Below, one piece after another: positions 1 through 4,929 of a stretch of DNA of 12,871 nt. The stretch's first letter is position 1. Each line of letters starts with the position of its first letter. A model generated the notes under the pieces. It was given only the letters and a program-made list of their open reading frames with translations. It made no database searches and was not told the DNA's origin. Source of the stretch: Spirochaetaceae bacterium (GTDB lineage Bacteria; Spirochaetota; Spirochaetia; Treponematales; Breznakiellaceae); contig JAITCP010000100.1 of NCBI GenBank assembly GCA_031283025.1, forward strand, positions 1-12,871, in the 5' to 3' direction. The position numbers and the translations under genes were made by a program.

Positions 1-2
1 AA

Positions 3-101
3 ACCAACCTTTACAAAGCCTTTCAGAAAACAACTCAAGCTGATGGAAAAACGCCGTATGAATATTTACAAACTTCGGGAAGTCATAGGCATGATCATTA
101 A
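3..101 (+). pseudogene. possible C-terminal tail of an integrase-core transposase, cut by the window edge
   Basis: The frame beginning at base 3 reads through to TAA at 99-101 and includes NLYKAFQKTT followed by DGKTPYEYL. A GKTPxEYL stretch near the C terminus is typical of DDE integrase-core transposases, just before the end of the catalytic domain. The upstream part lies outside the window, so catalytic residues cannot be checked. The frame beginning at base 1 is also open, to TAG at 139-141, and reads like protein in its second half (IYKLREVIGMIINEQPLPPE). Either that is the true frame of some other gene, or a frameshift joins the two. It is called a remnant because neither frame can be confirmed here. 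Confidence 0.35.
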
Positions 102-177
102 CGAACAACCCTTGCCGCCGGAACGCAATCAACACGTTTAGATAACGAACAACTATCCCCCCTCCCTTCGACAAGCT

Positions 178-220
178 CAGGGAGCGCCCTACTCCCTGCT
201 TTAGACCGCAGGGATGCGGT
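178..220. repeat. two adjacent small hairpins in the left intergenic region
   Basis: CAGGGAG (178-184) pairs perfectly with CTCCCTG (192-198) over a 7-base loop. Immediately after it, ACCGCA (205-210) pairs with TGCGGT (215-220) over a GGGA tetraloop. Neither stem is followed by a T run on either strand, so neither is a standard intrinsic terminator. The sequence just before, CTTCGACAAGCTCAGGGAG, looks like a dispersed intergenic repeat rather than coding DNA. Function unknown. Confidence 0.5.
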
Positions 221-289
221 TGCAGAAATGCTTTAGCCCCATCCCCCATTTTCTCTCACCGTTGAAAATTGTTTTCCGCGCCTATGTTG

Positions 290-373
290 TCAAAACCGCA
301 CCTTATACAACACGATCAGGGCAATTGTAAGGCCAATAAGTATGACCCAATAAATGATACTTCCTCTTTTCAT
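290..373 (-). CDS. 27-residue single-span membrane protein
   Basis: A short frame on the minus strand starts with ATG at 373 and stops with TGA at 290. It encodes MKRGSIIYWVILIGLTIA followed by LIVLYKVRF. The N terminus is positive (K2, R3), residues 6-23 form one hydrophobic helix, and the C terminus is positive (K24, R26). This charge layout fits an inserted single-span peptide. A clear Shine-Dalgarno site, AGGAG at 380-384, sits 6 bases before the ATG, which is the main reason to believe the frame. It lies 80 bases downstream of the PTS IIA gene on the same strand, so it may be the last gene of that transcript. No homologue is recognised and no function is proposed. It could be chance, but the match of site, spacing and composition is good. 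Confidence 0.6.
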   Translation of the reverse strand: MKRGSIIYWVILIGLTIALIVLYKVRF

Positions 374-379
374 AGAATA

Positions 380-384
380 CTCCT
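380..384 (-). promoter_or_regulatory. Shine-Dalgarno site of the 27-residue membrane protein
   Basis: On the minus strand AGGAG lies 6 bases before the ATG at 373. It has the same core and nearly the same spacing as the site of the PTS IIA gene (AGGAG, 7 bases before its ATG). It supports translation of this very short frame. Confidence 0.6.
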
Positions 385-386
385 TT

Positions 387-421
387 AGGCTTTTTCACAA
401 TTTCAGTTTTTGAAAAAGCCT
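387..421. repeat. perfect 10-bp inverted repeat upstream of the small membrane protein
   Basis: AGGCTTTTTC (387-396) is the exact reverse complement of GAAAAAGCCT (412-421), with a 15-base spacer. Read on the minus strand, the hairpin falls after the PTS IIA stop codon and ends 2 bases before the Shine-Dalgarno site of the 27-residue protein. It has no T run on the minus strand, so it is not a normal terminator. It could protect the 3' end of the PTS message, modulate initiation on the small gene, or be a dispersed repeat. Confidence 0.6.
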
Positions 422-453
422 CCTTGTTTGTTGGTTTGCCGTACAGTGCCGGT

Positions 454-909
454 TCACTGAAAGCCGGTCAAAATATTGTAGGCAACCTGGGCATTGATGG
501 CATTCCGTACCATCATAAGCGCGTCAGACTGGGCCAGCCGTAGAATCTGGTTCAAAATATGCAGATGGTTTTCCCGTGCATGTTCGCCCATTGCCAGCAT
601 AAACACCACATGAACCGGCTTGTCGTCCGGAGTGCCGTAGTCAATCCCCCTTTGCGATACGCCTATTGCGCCGATCATGTCTTCAATTCCGCCGCAAAAG
701 GCGTGGGGTATGGCAATGCCGGAAGTGTACCCCGTACTCATTTTGCGTTCCCGTTCCTGAATAGCCGCAAGCAGGGCGGCGCCGTCACATTCGGGATGGG
801 CTTCCGCCATTTTATCAACCAGTTCAATAAAGGCGGCCTCTTTTGTCGTACCCTCAAGATTCAGCTTAATTGTTTGAGGGATAAAAATTTCATTCAATAA
901 CATCCTCAT
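454..909 (-). CDS. ptsN: PtsN-like PTS EIIA domain protein
   Basis: A 151-residue single-domain protein of the mannitol/fructose/nitrogen PTS IIA family (PTS_EIIA_2). Such proteins accept phosphate from HPr on a histidine. The active-site motif GIAIPHA is present with H69 as the phosphorylated residue, and a second conserved stretch, EHARENHLHILNQI, follows at about residues 109-122. Length equals one IIA domain, with no IIB or IIC fused and none nearby. This fits a regulatory, nitrogen-type IIA rather than a sugar permease part. The start at 909 is chosen because AGGAG (917-921) lies 7 bases upstream; an ATG two codons in is possible. The upstream gene on the same strand ends 70 bases away, so co-transcription is possible. 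The family call is firm; the symbol is by similarity of type only. Confidence 0.88.
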   Translation of the reverse strand: MRMLLNEIFIPQTIKLNLEGTTKEAAFIELVDKMAEAHPECDGAALLAAIQERERKMSTGYTSGIAIPHAFCGGIEDMIGAIGVSQRGIDYGTPDDKPVHVVFMLAMGEHARENHLHILNQILRLAQSDALMMVRNAINAQVAYNILTGFQ

Positions 910-979
910 GAATATACTCCTGATGACTTTTAAGTTAAATTTTGTACCGAGAAAATTAAAAAGTAAAATTGAGGATGGG

Positions 980-1390
980 CTAAATTCGGAGTTTCAGGGG
1001 AACGGCGGTTGTTTCTATTGGGGGCGGATTGTTCCTGACTGTCTGCAGCAATAGTCCGGCAGGGTAAAGGGCCGAGGTTTGTATTTCCTCAGACAGGAAC
1101 ACCCGCAGTATGCCGTTACGCAGGAGGGAATTTTGATGCCCGTAAGCCTTACCGGCAGTTTTTGGGTCTTCAATCAGCCAGTCAAAGGTATGGCTTGCGG
1201 CGGTAAAAGAACCGCCGGAACTCAGTTGGTTTTTCCCCGGCTCTTCAAAACGGAGGTTTTCTGCCGTTGAAAAGGTAAAGGTTCCTATTAAAGCAAGCGC
1301 AAGATATGCCGTAAAAGCATAACAGGGCCATTGGCTTTTTCCGTTATGAACCATAGGGTAATGATAGCGCCGGAGGGGATTTTTATTCAA
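980..1390 (-). CDS. small secreted or membrane-anchored protein, unknown
   Basis: Encodes 136 residues from a TTG at 1390, or 124 from the ATG at 1354. A basic N-terminal part is followed by a hydrophobic stretch, WPCYAFTAYLALALIGTFTF, ending in STAEN, which fits an export signal with possible cleavage after STA. The rest (FDWLIEDPKTAGKAYG, then a strand-rich C terminus with a NNPPPIETT segment) matches no family known to me. Its codons resemble those of the neighbours and it has no good rival on the other strand, so it is probably real. The TTG start is favoured weakly: TATAAT lies just 6 bases before it, and neither start has a Shine-Dalgarno site. It precedes the PTS IIA gene by 70 bases on the same strand. 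Confidence 0.55.
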   Translation of the reverse strand: MNKNPLRRYHYPMVHNGKSQWPCYAFTAYLALALIGTFTFSTAENLRFEEPGKNQLSSGGSFTAASHTFDWLIEDPKTAGKAYGHQNSLLRNGILRVFLSEEIQTSALYPAGLLLQTVRNNPPPIETTAVPLKLRI

Positions 1391-1396
1391 GGGTAT

Positions 1397-1402
1397 ATTA
1401 TA
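1397..1402 (-). promoter_or_regulatory. candidate -10 box, 6 bases before the TTG start of the small secreted protein
   Basis: On the minus strand a perfect TATAAT ends 6 bases before the TTG at 1390. The best -35 at 17-base spacing, CTTTCA, matches only 3 of 6 consensus positions. If used, transcription would begin at or beside the start codon, giving a leaderless message. Confidence 0.35.
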
Positions 1403-1463
1403 TACGTCTTTTAGCCGATTGAAAGCGGTATATTTAGGCTATTAGCGTATAAAAATGACGCGT

Positions 1464-1554
1464 GTCAACGCCCTATGGGCGCTGTTGTTTGTTCCCTTGC
1501 CGCCTAAAGCAATGAAAATAAATGTAACGCCCACCAGCAAATGCCCACTCTTAA
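1464..1554. repeat. 91-bp direct repeat, copy 1
   Basis: Matches 1730-1820 at 84 of 91 positions without gaps. It contains a small palindrome, CGCCC-TAT-GGGCG (1469-1481). The 7 differences, read in the one frame open in both copies on the minus strand, give 5 amino-acid changes and 2 silent ones, so there is no sign of protein-level constraint. Five bases after its right end a perfect hairpin begins. Confidence 0.85.
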
Positions 1555-1559
1555 CCCCC

Positions 1560-1591
1560 GCCCAAATCCGGCTTCCATGCCGGATTTGGGC
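1560..1591 (+). terminator. perfect 13-bp hairpin, terminator-like on the plus strand
   Basis: GCCCAAATCCGGC (1560-1572) and GCCGGATTTGGGC (1579-1591) are exact reverse complements around the 6-base loop TTCCAT. On the plus strand the stem is followed by TTGTCGTTTTT, an interrupted T run; on the minus strand no T run follows. This suits an intrinsic terminator read from the left, although no plus-strand gene is seen upstream. A repeat-associated hairpin is the alternative. Confidence 0.45.
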
Positions 1592-1729
1592 TTGTCGTTT
1601 TTACTACGCAAAAACTCCGCCTAAAGTACTTTTGCACCGCCTACCGCGGCGCGTATGGCTGGATAAATCCAGCCTAGTGTTATTGAATGCGGTTCAGTTA
1701 TCCTGCGCCGGAACGTGATACAATTGCGG

Positions 1730-1820
1730 GTCAACGCCCTACGGGCGCTATTGTTTGTTCCCATGTCGGCTAAAGCAATGAAAATAAATGTAACGCTCAC
1801 CAGCAAATGCCCGCTCTTAA
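1730..1820. repeat. 91-bp direct repeat, copy 2
   Basis: Second copy of the sequence at 1464-1554, with 7 substitutions and no gaps. Its internal palindrome is CGCCC-TAC-GGGCG (1735-1747), so the stem is kept while the loop differs. It abuts the left end of the palindrome of about 270 bp, with one base between them. Confidence 0.85.
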
Positions 1821-1821
1821 A

Positions 1822-2091
1822 CGCAAAAATACCCGTATTATACGGAAGCTCCGGCCTTTTACCCTTTCGGTTAATTGCCGGGTGTTTCCGGGGATAGTAG
1901 GAAGCGCACATAGAATAAAAGCGGAAGTGGGTGTCTCTTGCATACGTGCCCTAAAACCTTAGGGTGCGTATGTAAGAGACAGGCCCCACCATTATTTTGT
2001 AGTGCGCCTCCCCCAAAAATCAGAAACACCCGGTTGTTGGTGAAGCAGGGTAAAAGGCCGGAGCGTTTGTTCGATAGCGGGTATATTTGCG
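1822..2091. repeat. imperfect palindrome of about 270 bp
   Basis: Two 133-base arms (1822-1954 and 1959-2091) are diverged inverted copies of one another around the centre at 1955-1958. Matching blocks from the outside inward are CGCAAA(A/T)ATACCCG, GCTCCGGCCTTTTACCCT (18 of 18), CCGGGTGTTTC (11 of 11), GGA(A/G)GCGCAC, and the central hairpin stem. The segments between blocks have drifted, with small length differences. The layout fits two head-to-head copies of one element, a MITE-like unit, or a long structured RNA. The right end stops 7 bases from the stop codon of the minus-strand gene. Confidence 0.75.
1932..1981 (+). repeat. central 23-bp hairpin with a 4-base loop
   Basis: The left strand TGTCTCTTGCATACGTG-CCCTAA and the right strand TTAGGG-TGCGTATGTAAGAGACA pair along 23 positions over the loop AACC. 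Twenty pairs are Watson-Crick. The other three (1948/1965, 1947/1966, 1940/1973) are G-U pairs in plus-strand RNA but would be A-C mismatches in minus-strand RNA, so plus-strand transcription is favoured. No T run follows. Function unknown. Confidence 0.7.
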
Positions 2092-2098
2092 GGGCACT

Positions 2099-2986
2099 TT
2101 ATGGAATATTTCTGGTTAGCTGTTTTTTATCCAGCACTATGGCGATACGCCCTTCACGGAGGAGCCGGCGGTTATTCTCTGTGGAAAGGATCAGGAGGGC
2201 GTCTTCCCGGTCAATTACCGGATCGGTGGGGGAAGCGCCAAAAATTCCCCGTGCCATGATCCGCAGGGGGTTTTCTCCCACCCTGGTGATAAGGTCGTCG
2301 TCCAGGGCGGAGGGAACGGCGCGCATAATGCTTTCCCGGCTGACATAACGGACAACGGCGGTTTCTTTGCCAAGTTGAGGGTCTATCACGTCCCGCCCGT
2401 ATAGCAGGTTCATTTCGCTGTCCCAGATTTTGGGGAAAAGGCAGGGCACTGCCAGGGCGGATGAATAACGCCCGTGAACGGGAAGGCTTTCATCTGCAAT
2501 GATGACGATCCCTGTGTAGTCCCGTACGGGAAGGGGGATAAGCGGAGGGTTAATAGTCCGGGGCCGTGAATGGCGGATCAGTTCCGCCGCTATGCCGGTA
2601 AGGTTTACCGCTACCCGTTCTGTAATGGCAGAAAGATCCGTGGAGAGGGCGGAGGGGGAGTAGCGGGTATTCCGGGCAAAGGAGCCTGCCGCTAATTCCC
2701 CCCGGTTTACCAGGTCTCCCAGAGTAGTGGAGGAATCGGCCTGAACATCCATAATAAAAGATTCAATAAAAAAGGAAATTTTATCTTCCAGTAACGTTTC
2801 TGCCTGGACTCTTCCGGCAGGCAGCTTAATTCCCGCCATCTGCAAATCCAGCATGATCGTTACATCGAATATCATGTGTTCCCAGTTCAGGTTTCCCTTG
2901 ATCTCCGGATCAGTTTTCTGAGCGCCAAGCGGCGTCAGGGCAAAAACCAGTAACGGAAGAAGGAACCGCCGGGCCGGAGTTTTCAT
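2099..2986 (-). CDS. secreted protein with an LPP20/FlgT-like C-terminal part
   Basis: A 295-residue protein with a clear signal peptide: MKTPARR, a hydrophobic stretch, then LGA before Q23. From about residue 157 it reads YTGIVIIADESL, then PKIWDSEMNLLYGRDV (185-200), then VGENPLRIMARG (236-247), PVIDREDA (256-263) and NNRRLLREGRIAIVL (271-285). This order resembles the C-terminal domain of LPP20/FlgT-like envelope or flagellar-accessory proteins, in which a YTGLVID strand is followed by a P-x-I-x-D segment and a closing DA helix. The match is by eye and distant. The ATG overlaps the stop of the transglycosylase gene (ATGA, 2983-2986), so the two are probably translated together and share an envelope role. 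Cysteine at residue 182 is isolated. Confidence 0.55.
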   Translation of the reverse strand: MKTPARRFLLPLLVFALTPLGAQKTDPEIKGNLNWEHMIFDVTIMLDLQMAGIKLPAGRVQAETLLEDKISFFIESFIMDVQADSSTTLGDLVNRGELAAGSFARNTRYSPSALSTDLSAITERVAVNLTGIAAELIRHSRPRTINPPLIPLPVRDYTGIVIIADESLPVHGRYSSALAVPCLFPKIWDSEMNLLYGRDVIDPQLGKETAVVRYVSRESIMRAVPSALDDDLITRVGENPLRIMARGIFGASPTDPVIDREDALLILSTENNRRLLREGRIAIVLDKKQLTRNIP

Positions 2987-4314
2987 TGCCTAACCGGAGT
3001 CTTAAGGCTGCTTCCGGCCTTTAGTATATCGTTTAACCTCATGCCGTTGATCCGGGCAAGGGTTTCCGGGTCTGTGTTATAGGCCAGAGCGATAGACCAG
3101 AGAGTTTCTCCCCGTTTTACCAGATGGGTTCCGCTAAAAGATACGTTATCCTGCCGGGGAGCGGCGGCGGCCAGATTTATTTCCTTAAGTGCGGGAATAA
3201 TCAGCCGCTGCCCTATTTTTAAGAACCGTTCCTGAAGACCGGGGTTATTGCTGCGTATCTGTTTTTCCGTAACCCCATACCGCACGGCAATTCCGGAAAG
3301 GGTATCTCCCGATCGTATTGTATGAAAATAATATTTGATCAGGGTGAGTTTTGGGTCTTTCAGTACAGCGGCAATAAGATGGGCCTGTGCTGCGGGAACC
3401 TTGATGTGGTAAGAGGGATCCGGCGGGGTAATGCCGTAGGTGAGCTCGCTGTTGGCTTTTTTTAGGTCCGTGGCAGAAAGCCCCGCGTGTTCCGCAACCA
3501 TGCCCAAATCCACCTGGCGGCCTGCGGGAATACGGGTCCACTGGGGGTCTTCCGGCCAGAGCAGTTCAAGGCCAAAACGGCGGGGGTTGGATAAAATGTA
3601 CGCTACGGCAAGAAGCCGGGGAACATACTGGATGGTTTCGTTTTTGAAAGCCTTCTGGCGGCACAGTTCCCAATAATCCGCGTCGGGGTATTTTTTAAGG
3701 GCGTTAAGCACCGTGCCAAGGCCCGCATTATAGGCAGCCAGGGCAAGCTCCCAGCTTCCCACTCGTTTGTATTCGTTTTCCAGCTTGTTAAGCGCTCCCT
3801 GGGTGGATTTCCAAAAATCCCGCCGTTCATCCATCCATTCGGTGATTTTCATGTCATAGGGGCCTATACTGTTCCGCATAAACTGCCAAAGCCCTGTTGC
3901 CCCGGAACGGCTTACTGCTGAAGGAGAATAGGCCGATTCAATCACCGGAAGGTATATAAGTTCCGCAGGCATCCCCCGGCTTTCAATTTCGCTCCGGATA
4001 AAGGCAAGGTAAGGCTCACTGCGCTTTACGATCGTGGTAAGCCAGTTTTTTCCGCCTTTGGTGGTATATTGTTCAATACACTTTTGGGTTAATGGTTCGT
4101 CATAACCGGTAAGGGTAAAGAACAGGGGCGCTTCCCCATGGGGGGTAACGGCATAAGGCTGATCCTGGGGGATTTGACGGAGGGGCCGGGTAACGGGCTC
4201 TTCCCTGACAATCTCTATATGTTCCGCCTCATCCAACTGGGTACTTGCCAGCTCTTCAGCGCAGACGAAAAACGGAACGAAACAAAGCAAAAGAAATAAC
4301 AAGGTATGTTTCAT
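2983..4314 (-). CDS. mltD: MltD-type membrane-bound lytic transglycosylase with two LysM domains
   Basis: Encodes 443 residues. It would cleave the MurNAc-GlcNAc bond of peptidoglycan with 1,6-anhydro product formation. A signal segment (KHTLLFLLLCFVPFFVCAEE) is followed by the SLT domain at about 95-240, with the catalytic glutamate E126 in VIESAYSP, then SGATGLWQFM (137-146) and AAYNAG (193-198). Two LysM domains that bind peptidoglycan follow at about 331-374 (HTIRSGDTLSGIA) and 397-440 (HLVKRGETLWSIA). Architecture and length match MltD. The ATG at 4314 is preferred to an upstream in-frame ATG at 4416, because the signal peptide begins here and the extra 34 residues would bury it and run into the divergent gene. 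C18 lacks a good lipobox (FFVC), so lipidation is doubtful. Confidence 0.92.
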   Translation of the reverse strand: MKHTLLFLLLCFVPFFVCAEELASTQLDEAEHIEIVREEPVTRPLRQIPQDQPYAVTPHGEAPLFFTLTGYDEPLTQKCIEQYTTKGGKNWLTTIVKRSEPYLAFIRSEIESRGMPAELIYLPVIESAYSPSAVSRSGATGLWQFMRNSIGPYDMKITEWMDERRDFWKSTQGALNKLENEYKRVGSWELALAAYNAGLGTVLNALKKYPDADYWELCRQKAFKNETIQYVPRLLAVAYILSNPRRFGLELLWPEDPQWTRIPAGRQVDLGMVAEHAGLSATDLKKANSELTYGITPPDPSYHIKVPAAQAHLIAAVLKDPKLTLIKYYFHTIRSGDTLSGIAVRYGVTEKQIRSNNPGLQERFLKIGQRLIIPALKEINLAAAAPRQDNVSFSGTHLVKRGETLWSIALAYNTDPETLARINGMRLNDILKAGSSLKTPVRQ

Positions 4315-4320
4315 GGTACC

Positions 4321-4354
4321 AGTATATCTTACCACGGGCCTGCCCCACTGGCAA
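4321..4354 (-). promoter_or_regulatory. candidate promoter of the mltD pair, very short leader
   Basis: On the minus strand TTGCCA (4349-4354) is 17 bases from TAAGAT (4326-4331). An overlapping TATACT (4321-4326) lies 6 bases before the ATG at 4314. Either -10 gives a leader of roughly 0-6 bases, and there is no Shine-Dalgarno site. The -35 overlaps the one proposed for the divergent plus-strand promoter. Confidence 0.45.
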
Positions 4355-4377
4355 GATAATAAACGATTTGGTATAAT
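4348..4377 (+). promoter_or_regulatory. extended -10 promoter for the membrane-protein/TPR pair
   Basis: A perfect TATAAT (4372-4377) is preceded by TGG, making an extended -10 (TGN-TATAAT). CTGGCA (4348-4353) at 18-base spacing is a 4-of-6 -35. Transcription would begin near 4384, about 3 bases before the ATG at 4387, where no Shine-Dalgarno site is present. Confidence 0.55.
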
Positions 4378-4386
4378 TGTATCATA

Positions 4387-4929
4387 ATGAATCAACTCCG
4401 CCGTATTGCCGTTCATTTGGTATTTGCTGTCGGTCTTGTTCTCATGAGTCTTGGTATTGCCTTTCTCCTGGGCACCATGACCGGTATTTCACGCAATACC
4501 GTATTGGGTTCTTTCCTTTTTATTATTATCGGCGCTCTTTGCGCCGCTTTAGCAGTAAAATGGAACAAACAGACAATATATCTCTTTTTTGCGTCTTTTT
4601 TTATCCTTGTAGGGCTGTTTTTGTTTCTTTCCGCCCTGGATATTATTCACGTAACTCTGATCCGGAGCTGGCCATTGCTTTCTGTTTTTGCCGGTCTTGC
4701 CCTGTTTCCTGCGGGGTGGCGCCATTACCGGGCGCTCCGTTACCACTACCTGATTCCCTCTCTGGCCTTTATCGTTTTGGGCTGCGCACTGCTCGTTTTT
4801 TCCTTAAAGATGGTTTCCTTCTCTTTTAAAATTTTCATTATCAACTGGTGGCCCCTGCTCCTGGCCCTGGCCGGGATACTTCTTATATTCCTTTCCGTCA
4901 GCTCCAAAAACAGGGATGATGTTCCTTGA
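4387..4929 (+). CDS. six-helix integral membrane protein, unknown
   Basis: A 180-residue, very hydrophobic protein with six predicted spans at about 7-29, 39-57, 63-85, 93-110, 119-141 and 147-169. It has short basic ends (QLRR at the start, SSKNRDD at the end). The pairs RSWPLLSVFAGLALF and NWWPLLLALAGILLI repeat the same pattern, typical of small LiaF-TM/DUF5668-like membrane domains and suggesting internal duplication, but no family is claimed. The start is the first ATG after an extended -10 promoter and has no Shine-Dalgarno site. The stop overlaps the TTG of the TPR lipoprotein gene (TTGA, 4926-4929), so the two products are probably made together. Function is unknown. Confidence 0.75.
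   Translation: MNQLRRIAVHLVFAVGLVLMSLGIAFLLGTMTGISRNTVLGSFLFIIIGALCAALAVKWNKQTIYLFFASFFILVGLFLFLSALDIIHVTLIRSWPLLSVFAGLALFPAGWRHYRALRYHYLIPSLAFIVLGCALLVFSLKMVSFSFKIFIINWWPLLLALAGILLIFLSVSSKNRDDVP

Larger units (their letters stand above)
1391..2098. other. gene-free structured intergenic region
   Basis: About 700 bases separate two minus-strand genes and hold no frame I can support as a gene. They contain two copies of a 91-bp direct repeat, a perfect 13-bp hairpin, a 7-bp hairpin with a TAAA loop (GGCTGGA 1657-1663 with TCCAGCC 1668-1674), and a palindrome of about 270 bp ending 7 bases from the stop of the next gene. Overall it looks like an accumulation site for non-coding repeats, some possibly transcribed. 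Confidence 0.7.

Noticed and set aside
450..468. CCGG...CCGG inverted repeat over the ptsN stop codon
   Set aside because: The stem is only about 4 bp before mismatches and lacks a T run, so it is not a convincing terminator.
1621..1911. Open frame of 96 codons on the minus strand, sharing GKRPE with a frame in the right arm of the palindrome
   Set aside because: It runs through both the 91-bp repeat and the palindrome. Outside GKRPE the two arms are in different relative frames because of small length differences, and the differences between the 91-bp copies are mostly amino-acid changing. It looks like repeat DNA that happens to lack stops.
1931..1982. Hairpin ends resemble the Tn5/IS50 end sequence CTGTCTCTTA
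   Set aside because: Only about 10 bases agree, there is no transposase nearby and no target duplication is apparent. The similarity is too short to call a transposon end.
1938..2348. Open frame of 136 codons on the plus strand
   Set aside because: Most of it lies opposite the well-supported secreted protein gene on the minus strand, and the rest covers the palindrome. It has no domain and no ribosome site.
4377..4829. Open frame on the plus strand overlapping the six-helix protein in another frame
   Set aside because: It is rich in C, R, P and S without hydrophobic periodicity, starts inside the promoter, and does not couple to the next gene as the chosen frame does.
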